A stretch of DNA of 64,000 nt from Verrucomicrobiota bacterium (GCA_017305195.1 JAFKMU010000048.1:52952-116951); one strand, 5' to 3'. Positions 46,817-56,751 are shown, counted from the stretch's first letter. Program-made: numbers and translations. Notes: generated by a model from the sequence alone, not told the origin.

Positions 46817-48187
46817 TCACTTGAACGGGTCGATCCGGAAGCCCTCGGCAGAAATCGGCAGCGGCTTTCCCTGCTGGAGCGCCGCAGTCCAGTTGGCGCT
46901 CTGCGTCAGGAAGAGCGCCTGGGCTCCGCCGGTTCCGTGATGGTTGGAACGGGCCATGATCAGCAGTTCCTTCGGAGCCTGGATGGCGTTGTAGGCCGCG
47001 ATGACACCATACGGGCGGGAGGTTTCGTCGATCAGCCCCACCGAGATGAGGGACGGACACTTCACCCTCTCGGCAAAGTAGGCCGCATCAAAATACCCGG
47101 CAGTCGCGGCGACCTTGGCCGGATCGCGGTCTTTCGGCCCCCAGTTGGACAACCAATACGGCCAGCCAAACGCGCGCGCAGGAGTGGCTTTGGGCCCGTA
47201 AACGTCGCACCCGGCCGGGACGTTGACCATCAGCCCGGTAATCTTGGGAAAGAGAGCCGCCGTGGCTAAGGACTGGAGCCCGCCCTGCGAAGTACCCGTC
47301 ACGATAAGAGTCCGGCCATCCCAGTCGGGCCGGGAGGCCAGATACTCCGCCGCGCGGACGCAGCCGAGCAGCATGCGGAGGAAGTACGATTTTTCGCGAT
47401 CCTCGCTCCCCATGTAGACGTAGTTTTTCAGATCGCCGTCTTTCTTCTGCTTGTAGAAATCGTCCGATTCATCGATCGGGAGATCGTGGGCGCTGATATT
47501 CAGCGCGAGCCATCCCTTCGCGGCGCGGTTGACCACCTCGTCCTTCTTGAGCGGGTAGACTCCGGCGTATTGCAGGATGAGCACAGCGGGGAATTTCTCT
47601 CCCGACACCGGCCGGGCCAGTTGCCCCTGGACATGGGCGCCACCGATATTATCGAGAGTCACCTTGTAATACTCGGTGCCGGGCGCGTTAGGCACATCAA
47701 CCTTTTGCAGGACGGGGTTCACCGGTACGGCGGCGAGTTCCTTCAGCTTTTCACTCCAGAACTGATCAAAATCCGCCGGAGCAGGCTGGGAGAGCTTCAC
47801 CTTCTGCCAGTCGTACATCGCCCCACCCACCCCGAGCGGCAGCCCGTTGCCGCCGGGCTTTGTGATGGAGAGCATCAAGGCCCCGGGCTCCGCCCGCGTG
47901 CCCGTGACGGTGGCCGGTCCGGCGGCCAGGTCGATCTGGCCCTTCCCCACCACGCCTTCGCCATCCTTCTTCACGGTATAGTCGAGCTTTTCCAACGTAG
48001 CGCGGTCCGTTTTGGCGTCCGCCACATCGATCGTCCAGGTCACGGTATCCCCGGAGGCGTAGAGCCCGTCCTTTCGGTCCGGCACGATGGAGAGGGCGAG
48101 GGCGGCGTCCGCCAGCGCCTGGGGGCGGGAAACGAGGCTGACGGCGAGAAACAATGCAGCTAGCAAAAGACGGGGAGGCATTTTCAT
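46817..48187 (-). CDS. Secreted CE7-like acetyl esterase, copy 1
   Basis: A 456-residue exported alpha/beta hydrolase of the cephalosporin C deacetylase / acetyl xylan esterase (CE7, AXE1) type. It has a signal peptide (RLLLAALFLAVSLVSRPQA), an N-terminal beta domain to about residue 130, and a hydrolase domain starting FDQFWSEKLKELAAVPV. The nucleophile serine lies in TGTSQGGLQS, Asp and His candidates in GLIDET and NHHGTGG. The likely substrate is acetylated plant polysaccharide. Homologous to the gene at 55248-56624 (same domain order, DDF..FW and WDG.TL motifs). Convergent with modB. Confidence 0.88.
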   Translation of the reverse strand: MKMPPRLLLAALFLAVSLVSRPQALADAALALSIVPDRKDGLYASGDTVTWTIDVADAKTDRATLEKLDYTVKKDGEGVVGKGQIDLAAGPATVTGTRAEPGALMLSITKPGGNGLPLGVGGAMYDWQKVKLSQPAPADFDQFWSEKLKELAAVPVNPVLQKVDVPNAPGTEYYKVTLDNIGGAHVQGQLARPVSGEKFPAVLILQYAGVYPLKKDEVVNRAAKGWLALNISAHDLPIDESDDFYKQKKDGDLKNYVYMGSEDREKSYFLRMLLGCVRAAEYLASRPDWDGRTLIVTGTSQGGLQSLATAALFPKITGLMVNVPAGCDVYGPKATPARAFGWPYWLSNWGPKDRDPAKVAATAGYFDAAYFAERVKCPSLISVGLIDETSRPYGVIAAYNAIQAPKELLIMARSNHHGTGGAQALFLTQSANWTAALQQGKPLPISAEGFRIDPFK

Positions 48188-48495
48188 CAATTAGGGAGGC
48201 TGTTAACCAGACTACCGTAGTTATCTTGAAACGCCCCCTTCCACAGGAAGAAAATTCGTCCTATAGTACAGAGGTCCCCGCCCCAGTGAACGTTCCCCCC
48301 AATCTCGTATTTCCGGGTCTCCCGGATATGCCGCCCGCCGCGCCTTTCGGGAAAATCCGCGCATCCCTTCCCTCTGCTCTATCGTTAGAATTTAAGAAGA
48401 ATGGAAACGCTCATGCCGGTTCATACTGTATATACAAAGCAAAACGACAGACCCGGATGATTCCCGCGGATGTCTCCCCCGAAAACCTATCACCG
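48188..48495. promoter_or_regulatory. Divergent intergenic region before the pseudopilin cassette
   Basis: About 308 bp without a convincing gene. AT-rich stretch 48381-48440 contains the palindrome TGTATATACA (48428-48437), which overlaps a possible -10 TATATA; no good -35 is seen. The frame leading to 48496 is open upstream but has no good start and is unlikely to be coding. Confidence 0.35.
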
Positions 48496-49197
48496 ATGAA
48501 CCGTTTCCCCACACCATCGACCTCTGGCAACCGAGCTGCCTTCACGCTGCTTGAGCTGCTCACCGTCATGGCGATCGTGGCCATCCTCGCCGGAGCCAGC
48601 CTGCCAGCGATCTCCTCGCTGAGCCGCGCCAACAACCTGAACGGCTCCTTGAGCGAACTCGCCGGGATGCTCTCCCAGGCGCGGCAGTATGCCGTAGCCC
48701 AGCGCACCTACGTGTGGGTGGCCATGCGGGAAAACACCGACGATCCCAAGGAACCCTCGATCGACGTGGCCCTCATGGCCTCCAAGACCGGGATGCAGCC
48801 CTCCTCGCCCTGGGCCGCCCAGGGTTCCGTGCCGAGCGATACGATTTCGCTGCTGACCCGGCCCAAGACCCTGAAGCAGGTGCGCCTCGAGGAGGCCGGC
48901 ACGTTCACCCGCCAGAACATCTCCGACCTGCCCGCCCAGCCCCAGACCGGCGTCGATAACAGCCCCTCCGACGGCAGCGCGACCTTTGCCGTGCGGCTGC
49001 CCGGCACGCCGGGAACCGTGAATTTCGACCGCGTCATCCAATTTCTGCCAGACGGGGAAGCCAGGGTGGCCGATAGTCCGATCGACGTCATCGAGATGGG
49101 CCTTCGCTCGATGCGCGGATCGGTCGCCGACCAGAACAACATTGCCGTCCTTCGGATCAATGGCCTCACCGGACAAACACGCGTCTATCGTCCGTGA
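48496..49197 (+). CDS. Verru_Chthon cassette protein D-like pseudopilin (GspH type)
   Basis: A 233-residue pseudopilin. The ATG at 48496 gives a 14-residue leader ending GNRAA before FTLLELLTVMAIVAILAGASLPAI; cleavage after Ala. The C-terminal domain (SELAGMLSQARQYAVAQRTYVWVAM) is GspH/FimT-like. It is the first of four overlapping genes whose order and sizes match the Verru_Chthon cassette of unknown function described in Verrucomicrobium and Chthoniobacter. Overlaps the next gene by 38 bp. Confidence 0.8.
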   Translation: MNRFPTPSTSGNRAAFTLLELLTVMAIVAILAGASLPAISSLSRANNLNGSLSELAGMLSQARQYAVAQRTYVWVAMRENTDDPKEPSIDVALMASKTGMQPSSPWAAQGSVPSDTISLLTRPKTLKQVRLEEAGTFTRQNISDLPAQPQTGVDNSPSDGSATFAVRLPGTPGTVNFDRVIQFLPDGEARVADSPIDVIEMGLRSMRGSVADQNNIAVLRINGLTGQTRVYRP

Positions 49198-49645
49198 CGC
49201 CGATGCCGCATTTTCCCTGGTCGAGGTCGTTCTCGCGCTCGGGATTTGCGCCTTCGTGCTGGTCGCAATGATCGGGCTCTTCCAGGTCGGCCTCACCTCC
49301 GCCCGGGAGTCGGAGGCCCGCCTGCAAGCCGCCAACATGGCCTCGCTCCTCATCGCCCAGCGCTCGTCCTCGCTGACGAATTCCAGCTTCGCCATTCCCG
49401 CCGCCTCCCTCACGAAAGCCTACGGCAACGCCTTCGCCTCCTCCAATGTCTTCATCGGCGAGGACGGCCTCATCACCACCTCGGCCAGCAACGCCCTCTA
49501 CCGTATTACCTGCCTCGCCGGAACGAACTCCTCCACCGGCCCCTACGCCTCGCAGATCTATCTTTCGCTCAGCTGGCCACCCCAGGCCGCCCGCAACAAC
49601 GCCCAAGGCAGCTATGAAACGCTCACCTACCTGCCGCTCCGCTAA
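49160..49645 (+). CDS. Verru_Chthon cassette protein B-like pseudopilin (PilV/GspI type)
   Basis: A 161-residue pseudopilin with leader ending RDADAA before FSLVEVVLALGICAFVLVAMIGLF. Glu at +5 after cleavage is present. The small C-terminal domain is Ser/Ala-rich. The start is the ATG at 49160 within the end of the D gene. Overlaps the next gene by 32 bp, so all four are translated from one message. Confidence 0.78.
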   Translation: MASPDKHASIVRDADAAFSLVEVVLALGICAFVLVAMIGLFQVGLTSARESEARLQAANMASLLIAQRSSSLTNSSFAIPAASLTKAYGNAFASSNVFIGEDGLITTSASNALYRITCLAGTNSSTGPYASQIYLSLSWPPQAARNNAQGSYETLTYLPLR

Positions 49646-50381
49646 CTCTGGAGGCTTCAGCCTCATCGAGCTGCTGGTCGCCGTCGCGGTGCTGGCGTTG
49701 ATGACGCTCATGCTCGGGCAGCTCTTCTCGACCGTCAACACGACCTGGCTGGGCGGTCAGGCGCGAGTCGACAATTTCTCCAAGTCGCGCGTGCTGCTCG
49801 ACCTCCTCTCCGAGGATCTCCGCAAGGGGGTCTATCGCAGCGACCTGTGCTCCTTCCCCAACTCGCAGATCGCGCTCTACACGCAGCGCGCCGGGTTCTC
49901 CAAGGGCGCGACAAACCTCCGCGATGTCTCGCTGGTCGCCTACAGCCTCCAACCCGACACCACCCTGCAGCGCGCGGACTATGCCGTGACCTTTGCCAAT
50001 CCCTCCGGCGTCACGTTTGGAAATACCAACTCCCTCCCCGAGACCGCCAACGCCATCGCGCGAGATACCGTCTCCGGCGTGCTCGGCTTCCAGGTGCTCT
50101 TCCTCGGCACGAATGGCTCGCTCACCTCGACCTACGACGCCGCCAACGGCCTGCGGGGGTTTGCAGTGGGCCTCGCCGTCGTGGACCAGCGCACCCTCGA
50201 CAAGCTCTCGGCCGACCAGATCAGCAAGCTGCAATCCGACTTCCGCTCCCAGGTCAGCGGCACCAACAGCATCCGCGCCGACTGGCAGCACTACCTGAAC
50301 TCGCAAGTGTCGTGGGACAACTACCCGCGCGACCTCGCCAGCGGTCTCAAAATCTTCGAGCGTTATGTACCTCTCCGGTAG
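49614..50381 (+). CDS. Verru_Chthon cassette protein C-like pseudopilin (PilW/GspJ type)
   Basis: A 255-residue pseudopilin with leader ending SANSGG before FSLIELLVAVAVLALMTLMLGQLF, a classical cleavage site. It then has the GspJ/PilW pattern (FSKSRVLLDLLSEDLRKGVYRSDL) and a large beta-domain. Overlaps the giant A gene by 17 bp. Confidence 0.82.
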   Translation: MKRSPTCRSANSGGFSLIELLVAVAVLALMTLMLGQLFSTVNTTWLGGQARVDNFSKSRVLLDLLSEDLRKGVYRSDLCSFPNSQIALYTQRAGFSKGATNLRDVSLVAYSLQPDTTLQRADYAVTFANPSGVTFGNTNSLPETANAIARDTVSGVLGFQVLFLGTNGSLTSTYDAANGLRGFAVGLAVVDQRTLDKLSADQISKLQSDFRSQVSGTNSIRADWQHYLNSQVSWDNYPRDLASGLKIFERYVPLR

Positions 50382-53300
50382 ATCCTCCTCCCGTCTCCGC
50401 CAGCGCGGCATCGCCCTCGTCGTCGTCCTCTCGATGGTCGTCGTCGTCGCGTTGATCCTCATCGCGTTCGTCACCGCGATGCGGCTGGAGCGCACCGCCT
50501 CGACCAGCTACAGCCAGTCCATCAATGCGGACGAGATCGCGCGCGGCGCTCTGAGCCTCATCACCGCCGACCTGATCAATGAAATGTCCGCCGACGCTCC
50601 ACCCAGCGTGATGATCGCCGGACAGCCGCCCTCGGCGACCAACAAGCCGCTCTTCACCAATGTCACCGCGGCAAACATCCTGCCCCGCCGCGTCGGCACC
50701 AACGCCGCCATGCCCAACCTCGTGCGCATCAGCACGACCAACGCCACCTATACCAACGGCTCCGTGCCCGGCCTCACGGCATCCTCCGTCAGCTCAACTG
50801 CAAAATCCGCCGACGGCCGCTATGTCGCCCGAGCCCGCTGGGAGGCGCCATATCTCGGCAGCTATCCGTCCGACAACGACACCCCGCGCTGGGTGATCGT
50901 CACACGCAGCGGCGTGACCAATGCGGGAACTTTTACCGGCGCCAACGCCCTCAACAACCCCAGCCCGGCGAATACGAACTACGCCATCGGCCGCTTCGCC
51001 TACGCGATCTACGACATCGGAGGGCTCATGGACATCACCGTGGCCGGGTATCCCGCGACGAAACTATCTATCGACGACATTCAAAAAATCAAAGGCTCCC
51101 TCGCGGGTGCAAATCTCAGCGTCCTGGGAATAGATGCCAATGCCCTCTCGGCATGGAGAAACGCACAATCTGCAGCCAACGCCAGCTCCTATGTTTCGCT
51201 GATCACAAATTACCGCCGAACCAACGCCGCCGGGGCCGTCTATCCGGGCGACACGACATTTCTCAGCCGTCAAGACCTGATCCGCGCAGCCAAAGCCAAT
51301 ATCGCTGGCCTGAATACGAATCTCCTGACCAACCTGACGGTATTCAGCAGGGAGCTCAGTGCTCCCTCATGGCGCCCATCCACGCCCAATGTGGCCAACG
51401 CCTTTGACTATGGAACAGCCGCGAACCTGACCAACTCCACCAATACGTTCGCACCCCTGATCCGATTCAAGACCTCGGCGGAAATAACTTCCTACAAGCC
51501 AGACGGCTCAGCCTTCACCTACCCCGTCGCCCCTGGTGATCCCTTGATTTCAAGAAGATTCCCTCTCGACCGGCTCCAATGGATCGGCCCCAACGGACCA
51601 GCCAATGGAGGCACCCCGCAAAACATCCAGGCTTGCTTTGGCCTGAAATGGGACTCTTCATCCGGGGTGTGGCAATACGTTGGCCCTTACGGCTCAGTGG
51701 AACAATCCGCAGTGAAGACCCTCGCACAGATCGCCGCCGAGTCTTCGCCGCGCGAACCCAACTTCTTTGAACTGCTGCAGGAGGGCATCCTTAGCGGTTC
51801 ATTGGGGCTGGACGGCAACCCCACCGTGACGCGCGCCTTCTACTCAAAACATCAGGCTTTCAAGCTGTACAACCTCTTCAGGATTGGCGCATCGATCATT
51901 TCCTCTTACGAGAGTTCCGCCGCGCCGATCGTCATCGAGTACTCGCAGTCCGGCTCTCCCTGGCAGGCTCCCGGCATTGATGACCTGCCCTATCTCAATC
52001 TCTTCACCATTTACAGCGGCAAAACGTCTCCTGGAATAGTCCAGAACTATCTCCTGCTCAGCTTGTGGAATCCTCATCAGGCATCGACAAATACAACCTC
52101 GTTTCCCAAGGTTCGACTTCGTGTCCAGGGCTCCGCCATCGCCGGCAACAAGTATGGCTCGATGAGCACCACGATCAACCCGGACTCAAGCGGAACAAAC
52201 ACCGCCTCGATCCTGCCCGGCTTCACCCAGGTCTTTGACACGACGGTGGTTCTTTCCAGCGCCAATGGAAAAGGCGTTTCGGGCTTCCGAGATCCCCATG
52301 TCACATATCCCGACGACATCGAAAGCTCCGCGAATTGGGAGACAATGCCTCAAGTGCGCGGCCGGACATACGCCGGATATCGTCTCAAGGATTTCCCATA
52401 CGATCCAACCCGCCTTCCCAATTCCAATGAAGTGACCACCGACAGCACGGCGGCGTACTGGCAGTGGCTTCAATATTGGTACTCCTACAATGCCAACAGC
52501 CCCTTCCATGTGGTGGCGGAGTATCAAAACGCCAACAATACCTGGGTTCCCTACAACTACATGTCCGGCGTGAATGATACTGCCACGCACTACGGCAACA
52601 AACTCCTGCAATGGACGGCCTACATGGGGCAGGGATATGCGCGATCAAACACAGTGACCAACATCGTGCCCGCCGACCCTGTATCCTTCAGCCCTCCCGA
52701 CACAGGCCTCACCGGCTACAACGCGATATTTTATTATCGCAGATATGCCTTCTTCGCACAGGATCCCCGCTCCATTCGCTTTAACTTCGCGCTGTACGCG
52801 ACCGAGACGGCCAGCACGACGCAGTGGGATGCGTTTCTCTGGTCCTCGCTGCTTTCGTCGAAAACCGATGTCGCGAAAATCCCCGGAGGCTGGATTGGCT
52901 CACAGCAATCTCCCGAGATCTTTTCCAGCAGTTCGACATGGCTCCCGTCAGGCCTGGCTCGCAATAACAATTTCAGCTACCAGAAAACCGTATATCCAGC
53001 CGCTCCCCAGGCGGCGGGATACGCCGATCCCGACAAGGTTCAGCGCCTTGCCGACAGCGGACGATTTACGGCCGAACCCTCGGCCAATGGCTGGGTTGGC
53101 GATCCCTGGTCGCTCTCCACTGACCGGACGGCAGATCGTCCGATTATCCTCAACCGTCCCTATTACGGGGTTGCTGAGCTGGGGTATGTATCGCGCGATT
53201 ATCCTTGGAGAAGCCTCGACTTCTTCTCCGACAGAAGCGCGGACGCGGGCCTGCTGGATCTCTTTACCGTCGACAGCTCCCCGGGCTCGTACGCTGTGGG

Positions 53301-53751
53301 GAAAATCAACATTAACACGGCATCCCCGCAGGTCCTCGCATCGCTCCTGAACAACATCATCCCGGATATCAATTCCGCCACGATCCTCGGCCGGCCGGAT
53401 GCTATTGCCTCCAGCATTGCCGCGATGACCTCGGCAGCCCCAATATACAGCAAGGATCAGCTTGTCACGCAGATCGCCGCCAATCTCCCTGCAAACGCCT
53501 TCGTCAATACAGACGAAGAAAAGATCAAGGCCCGCCGCGAAAGCGTCTCCCGAGCCCTCGCGGATGTCACACAGTCACGCACCTGGAACCTGCTGATCGA
53601 TCTCTTCGCCCAGACCGGCCGCTATTCTCAAAACGCCGCGAAGCTGGACGATTTCACCGTCGAGGGCGAACGCCATTTTTGGCTGCACCTGGCGATCGAC
53701 CGCTTTACCGGAGAAATCGTCGACCAGCGTCTGGAACTCGTTAATCCCTGA
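50365..53751 (+). CDS. Verru_Chthon cassette protein A-like giant PilX-type protein
   Basis: 1128 residues. The N-terminus (RQRGIALVVVLSMVVVVALILIAF) is the class III/PilX-type signal of minor pilins (GspK-like), not F-T-L-x-E. The rest is a long exported region rich in Asn, Ser, Thr and aromatic residues with no enzyme motif; the C-terminal part (INTASPQVLASLLNNIIPD) resembles the GspK helix-hairpin-helix that caps the pseudopilus tip. It would cap a D-B-C minor pseudopilin complex (inference from GspHIJK). Stop overlaps the next start by one base (TGATG). Confidence 0.82.
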   Translation: MYLSGRSSSRLRQRGIALVVVLSMVVVVALILIAFVTAMRLERTASTSYSQSINADEIARGALSLITADLINEMSADAPPSVMIAGQPPSATNKPLFTNVTAANILPRRVGTNAAMPNLVRISTTNATYTNGSVPGLTASSVSSTAKSADGRYVARARWEAPYLGSYPSDNDTPRWVIVTRSGVTNAGTFTGANALNNPSPANTNYAIGRFAYAIYDIGGLMDITVAGYPATKLSIDDIQKIKGSLAGANLSVLGIDANALSAWRNAQSAANASSYVSLITNYRRTNAAGAVYPGDTTFLSRQDLIRAAKANIAGLNTNLLTNLTVFSRELSAPSWRPSTPNVANAFDYGTAANLTNSTNTFAPLIRFKTSAEITSYKPDGSAFTYPVAPGDPLISRRFPLDRLQWIGPNGPANGGTPQNIQACFGLKWDSSSGVWQYVGPYGSVEQSAVKTLAQIAAESSPREPNFFELLQEGILSGSLGLDGNPTVTRAFYSKHQAFKLYNLFRIGASIISSYESSAAPIVIEYSQSGSPWQAPGIDDLPYLNLFTIYSGKTSPGIVQNYLLLSLWNPHQASTNTTSFPKVRLRVQGSAIAGNKYGSMSTTINPDSSGTNTASILPGFTQVFDTTVVLSSANGKGVSGFRDPHVTYPDDIESSANWETMPQVRGRTYAGYRLKDFPYDPTRLPNSNEVTTDSTAAYWQWLQYWYSYNANSPFHVVAEYQNANNTWVPYNYMSGVNDTATHYGNKLLQWTAYMGQGYARSNTVTNIVPADPVSFSPPDTGLTGYNAIFYYRRYAFFAQDPRSIRFNFALYATETASTTQWDAFLWSSLLSSKTDVAKIPGGWIGSQQSPEIFSSSSTWLPSGLARNNNFSYQKTVYPAAPQAAGYADPDKVQRLADSGRFTAEPSANGWVGDPWSLSTDRTADRPIILNRPYYGVAELGYVSRDYPWRSLDFFSDRSADAGLLDLFTVDSSPGSYAVGKININTASPQVLASLLNNIIPDINSATILGRPDAIASSIAAMTSAAPIYSKDQLVTQIAANLPANAFVNTDEEKIKARRESVSRALADVTQSRTWNLLIDLFAQTGRYSQNAAKLDDFTVEGERHFWLHLAIDRFTGEIVDQRLELVNP

Positions 53752-54413
53752 TGAATTCTCAAACATACAAGCTCCTGCTGGCATGTCTCTGCGCCTCGCT
53801 CTCTCAGGCATTTCCCCAGTTGACCGCAAATATTCCAGCCCCCGTCAGCCCGTATATCGCTCAGATCCCTCCTTATGCGGACTGGGTGGTGCAGACCGCT
53901 CCCGGCAAACCGACGAAGGCCGGGGAAGATAAATCCAATCCCGCAAAATCCCTGCAAGTCCAGACCACCCGCACAAAGGATATCAGAAGAGTCATCGTGA
54001 CTGGAGAGAACATCAGGAAGGAAACCTGGATTATCGGCACGCTGTCCTTCAACGCTGATGAGGGCGACACCGTCGCGGTAAACGACATCCAGATCGATCA
54101 ATACTTTGAGTTTCATTCCCTTGCCGATTTCCCGGGATTTTCCTGGATGAATGCTTCAAACTACGTCGGCGTCGAAACATTCGATAAAGCCGCCTGCTAC
54201 CATTTTAAGGAAAAGGACAATGAGGCCTGGATCGATGTTAAATCGAAGCTCCCTGTCGCTTTGGTCAATGGTGACACCACGTTACGCTATATATTCAACC
54301 CTCCTCCGACAGCGGTTCTCGTTCTTCCGGATCTAGTGCAAAGAAGCTATGACCAATATAATCGCACTTATCTTCGCGCCAAACGCATTGAGGAAGATGC
54401 AAAACACCAATAG
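53751..54413 (+). CDS. Secreted protein downstream of the pseudopilin cassette
   Basis: A 220-residue exported protein with signal peptide (YKLLLACLCASLSQAFPQ). No family is recognised; the mature part contains alternating hydrophobic strands and an NASNYVGVETFDKAACYHF segment. It is translationally coupled to protein A, suggesting it is handled by the same pseudopilus system, perhaps as a periplasmic subunit or cargo. Overlaps the next gene by 17 bp. Confidence 0.65.
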   Translation: MNSQTYKLLLACLCASLSQAFPQLTANIPAPVSPYIAQIPPYADWVVQTAPGKPTKAGEDKSNPAKSLQVQTTRTKDIRRVIVTGENIRKETWIIGTLSFNADEGDTVAVNDIQIDQYFEFHSLADFPGFSWMNASNYVGVETFDKAACYHFKEKDNEAWIDVKSKLPVALVNGDTTLRYIFNPPPTAVLVLPDLVQRSYDQYNRTYLRAKRIEEDAKHQ

Positions 54414-55164
54414 AGTTCAGTCTGTCGCCGTCCTATCGATTGGCATTACTACCGTCCTGGCTCTGTGTCCAACGATTCAGGCTGGCACGGTCTTCGAGGA
54501 CGACTTCAGCAAGGCCTCGGCCACCGGCACGGACAAGGCGGGAGCGGTGGAATCTGCGGGGAGCTGGCAGGGCGGCCGCACGGCGGTGGGCATCGAGCTC
54601 GTCTCCGACTCTGCGCTGGGCGCGGGGCAGAGCATGCAGGTTCGCTTCCCGCCAAATTCCACAGTCTATACCACCTTTGATCCGGTGTCCCTGGAAAATG
54701 TCGGCGACAGGATCGATGTCAAATTCCGCTGCAGGTTTCCCAACGAGCAGGCGCCGATGATCTCCGGCCTGCGCTTCGGACTCTACAATGCGGAGGATGA
54801 AGGCAAGGCCATGAACGGATCGGGCTATGTCATGACGGTCGATCCGGCCACGGGCAAGGGACCGTCGATCGCCTTCGATCCCAACACGAGCGAAAAGACC
54901 ATGCTGGGCGGCTCCGACCCGGTGCCGATCGTTGCCTTTGGCACCGCGACGAAGCCCTTCGGCACCGAGGCTCACACCATTTCCTTCACACTGGAAAAGG
55001 CCGCTGATGGGATTCACGTTTCGTGGTCGGTCGACAATGTCCCCGCCGTCAAGGGCGTCGACGCCAACTCCAGCACCACCACGTTCAATGCGTTTGTGCT
55101 CGGCCTCGGCGGACGCGCGGACGCCATTACCATCGACGACGTCGTCGTTACCAAGACTCCCTGA
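54397..55164 (+). CDS. Secreted LamG-like beta-sandwich protein
   Basis: A 255-residue exported protein; ATG at 54397 has GAGG just upstream and starts before a signal peptide (SVAVLSIGITTVLALCPTIQA). The mature part opens TVFEDDFSKASATG and reads as alternating strands (DRIDVKFRCRFPN, HTISFTLEKAADGIHVSWSV), the pattern of concanavalin/LamG folds that often bind glycans. It ends the cassette operon and is convergent with the second esterase. Confidence 0.68.
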   Translation: MQNTNRVQSVAVLSIGITTVLALCPTIQAGTVFEDDFSKASATGTDKAGAVESAGSWQGGRTAVGIELVSDSALGAGQSMQVRFPPNSTVYTTFDPVSLENVGDRIDVKFRCRFPNEQAPMISGLRFGLYNAEDEGKAMNGSGYVMTVDPATGKGPSIAFDPNTSEKTMLGGSDPVPIVAFGTATKPFGTEAHTISFTLEKAADGIHVSWSVDNVPAVKGVDANSSTTTFNAFVLGLGGRADAITIDDVVVTKTP

Positions 55165-55247
55165 CCGTTCATCCTGCAACGCAAAAAGCCGGAGAGGAAG
55201 ACGTATGGACACATCCTGCCCGGGCAACCAACGCTCCAGGGCGGCCC

Positions 55248-56624
55248 TTACGGCGTCGCGGGAGCCCCGCCCTGCTGCTCCTTGGCCTTGTTGATCAGGG
55301 TCTCCGAGACCATGTTCCAGAACTTCGGATCATCGTGATTGTGGCCATTCGCGGGCCGGTTTTCCACGGACTTGGGGCCGGGAATCACATTGTACGCGGC
55401 ATATTCGCAGGTCGGCGGAGTGATGAGGTCGACGAAGCCGATGTAGAAATGAATCGGCGACTTGATCATCGTTGCCATATTGGTGCCATCGGCATAGCGC
55501 GTCGCCTCGACCACGGCGGGATCGAGTTTGCCATCCGCTCCTTTCGGGATCGGCTTGGGCCAGCCTCCGATGCGCCCGGCGGTCGCCCCGGCAAAGTCGC
55601 AGAGGCCGGGAATGGCCGCCAGGGTATAGGTCACCTTGGGCTCGAGCGCAGCCCCGGCGATCGCCTGTCCTCCGCCCTGGCTGCCACCCATGATCATGAG
55701 CGTATGGCCGTCCCACTCCGGCTGGGCCTGGAGGAACTGCAACGCGCGCAGGACGCGGAGATACATCCCGACGAAGTAGAAGGTGTCGCGATTATCGCGA
55801 CCGCGCACGCGGTAGTCCTTCAGCTCTCCGGTATCGAGCGCAGAGTAAAACTCCTTCGGCTTGCCGTTGGGGATGCCGTGCGCGTTGATCGTCATGGCGA
55901 TGAAACCCTTCTGGGCGTAGCGGATGGGGCCGAGGAAATCCGAGTTGCGCACGCCTGCGCCGTCCACGATCAGCAAGGCCGGGGCGCTCTTGGGCTTGGC
56001 GTCGGTGGGCATGGAATAATAGCCGGAAACCGGCGCACCGCCTGTGCAGGCGAGTTGCACGTCAAACACCCGCGTGCCGGGCCGGTCCGCCGGGGCGGGA
56101 ACCTCCGTCATCTTCGGGTCCATCGGCAGGGCGGCGAGCTCCTTCTTCTTCCCCTCCCAGAACGCCACAAAGTCATCCGGCACAGGAAGGGCGGGCCGGA
56201 TCTCCGTGACATCGATGCCCGCGGCGGCTGCGGCGGCGAGGTTTCCCTGCGACGGCGCGGCAAAGGTCACGTCGCAGCGCAGGAAGCCCGGCTCGTCGAG
56301 CTTCCCGGTCACAGTCGCTACGCCATCCTTGATCTGCGCGGTCCCGGTCTGGACCGGCTCCGCATTGTCCTTCGAGATTTTCCAGTTCACCTGGCCCTCC
56401 GGCACAGGCTGCTTGTTCTGCTCAAGCGCGATCTTGAACGTTACCTCCTCACCGCGTTTGTAGAGCGCGTCGGGCTTGTCGGTTTCGACAGAGACGATGT
56501 ACTCGGCCGGGGACTTTCCATCCCACGACGATGTCGCACAAAGGCGGCTGCCAGGAAAAAGACAGGCCGCGACCAGGGTAGTAGCTAACAATCCAAAGGA
56601 TCGTCCAACGGGGAGGATACGCAT
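55248..56624 (-). CDS. Secreted CE7-like acetyl esterase, copy 2
   Basis: A 458-residue homologue of the esterase at 46817-48187. The N-terminus is a signal or lipoprotein peptide (GLLATTLVAACLFPG, possible lipobox). A beta domain (residues about 30-140) precedes the hydrolase domain with DDFVAFWEGKKKELAALP; the nucleophile lies in MGGSQGGGQA and the Asp/His candidates in GFVDLIT and GHNHDD. Probable acetyl-glycan esterase. The ATG at 56624 is chosen over 56642 because it starts the signal peptide. Divergent from the deacetylase-like gene at 56752. Confidence 0.88.
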   Translation of the reverse strand: MRILPVGRSFGLLATTLVAACLFPGSRLCATSSWDGKSPAEYIVSVETDKPDALYKRGEEVTFKIALEQNKQPVPEGQVNWKISKDNAEPVQTGTAQIKDGVATVTGKLDEPGFLRCDVTFAAPSQGNLAAAAAAGIDVTEIRPALPVPDDFVAFWEGKKKELAALPMDPKMTEVPAPADRPGTRVFDVQLACTGGAPVSGYYSMPTDAKPKSAPALLIVDGAGVRNSDFLGPIRYAQKGFIAMTINAHGIPNGKPKEFYSALDTGELKDYRVRGRDNRDTFYFVGMYLRVLRALQFLQAQPEWDGHTLMIMGGSQGGGQAIAGAALEPKVTYTLAAIPGLCDFAGATAGRIGGWPKPIPKGADGKLDPAVVEATRYADGTNMATMIKSPIHFYIGFVDLITPPTCEYAAYNVIPGPKSVENRPANGHNHDDPKFWNMVSETLINKAKEQQGGAPATP

Positions 56625-56751
56625 ACGGGCAACATCTCCCATACCATCCCTTGCCTCAACCTGTCGCCAATTCTATTTATTGAACAACATCCTGGTACAC
56701 CTGGAAAAAAGGCGCGCTAGATTAACAAACATTCCACACTCCCCTTTTCCA

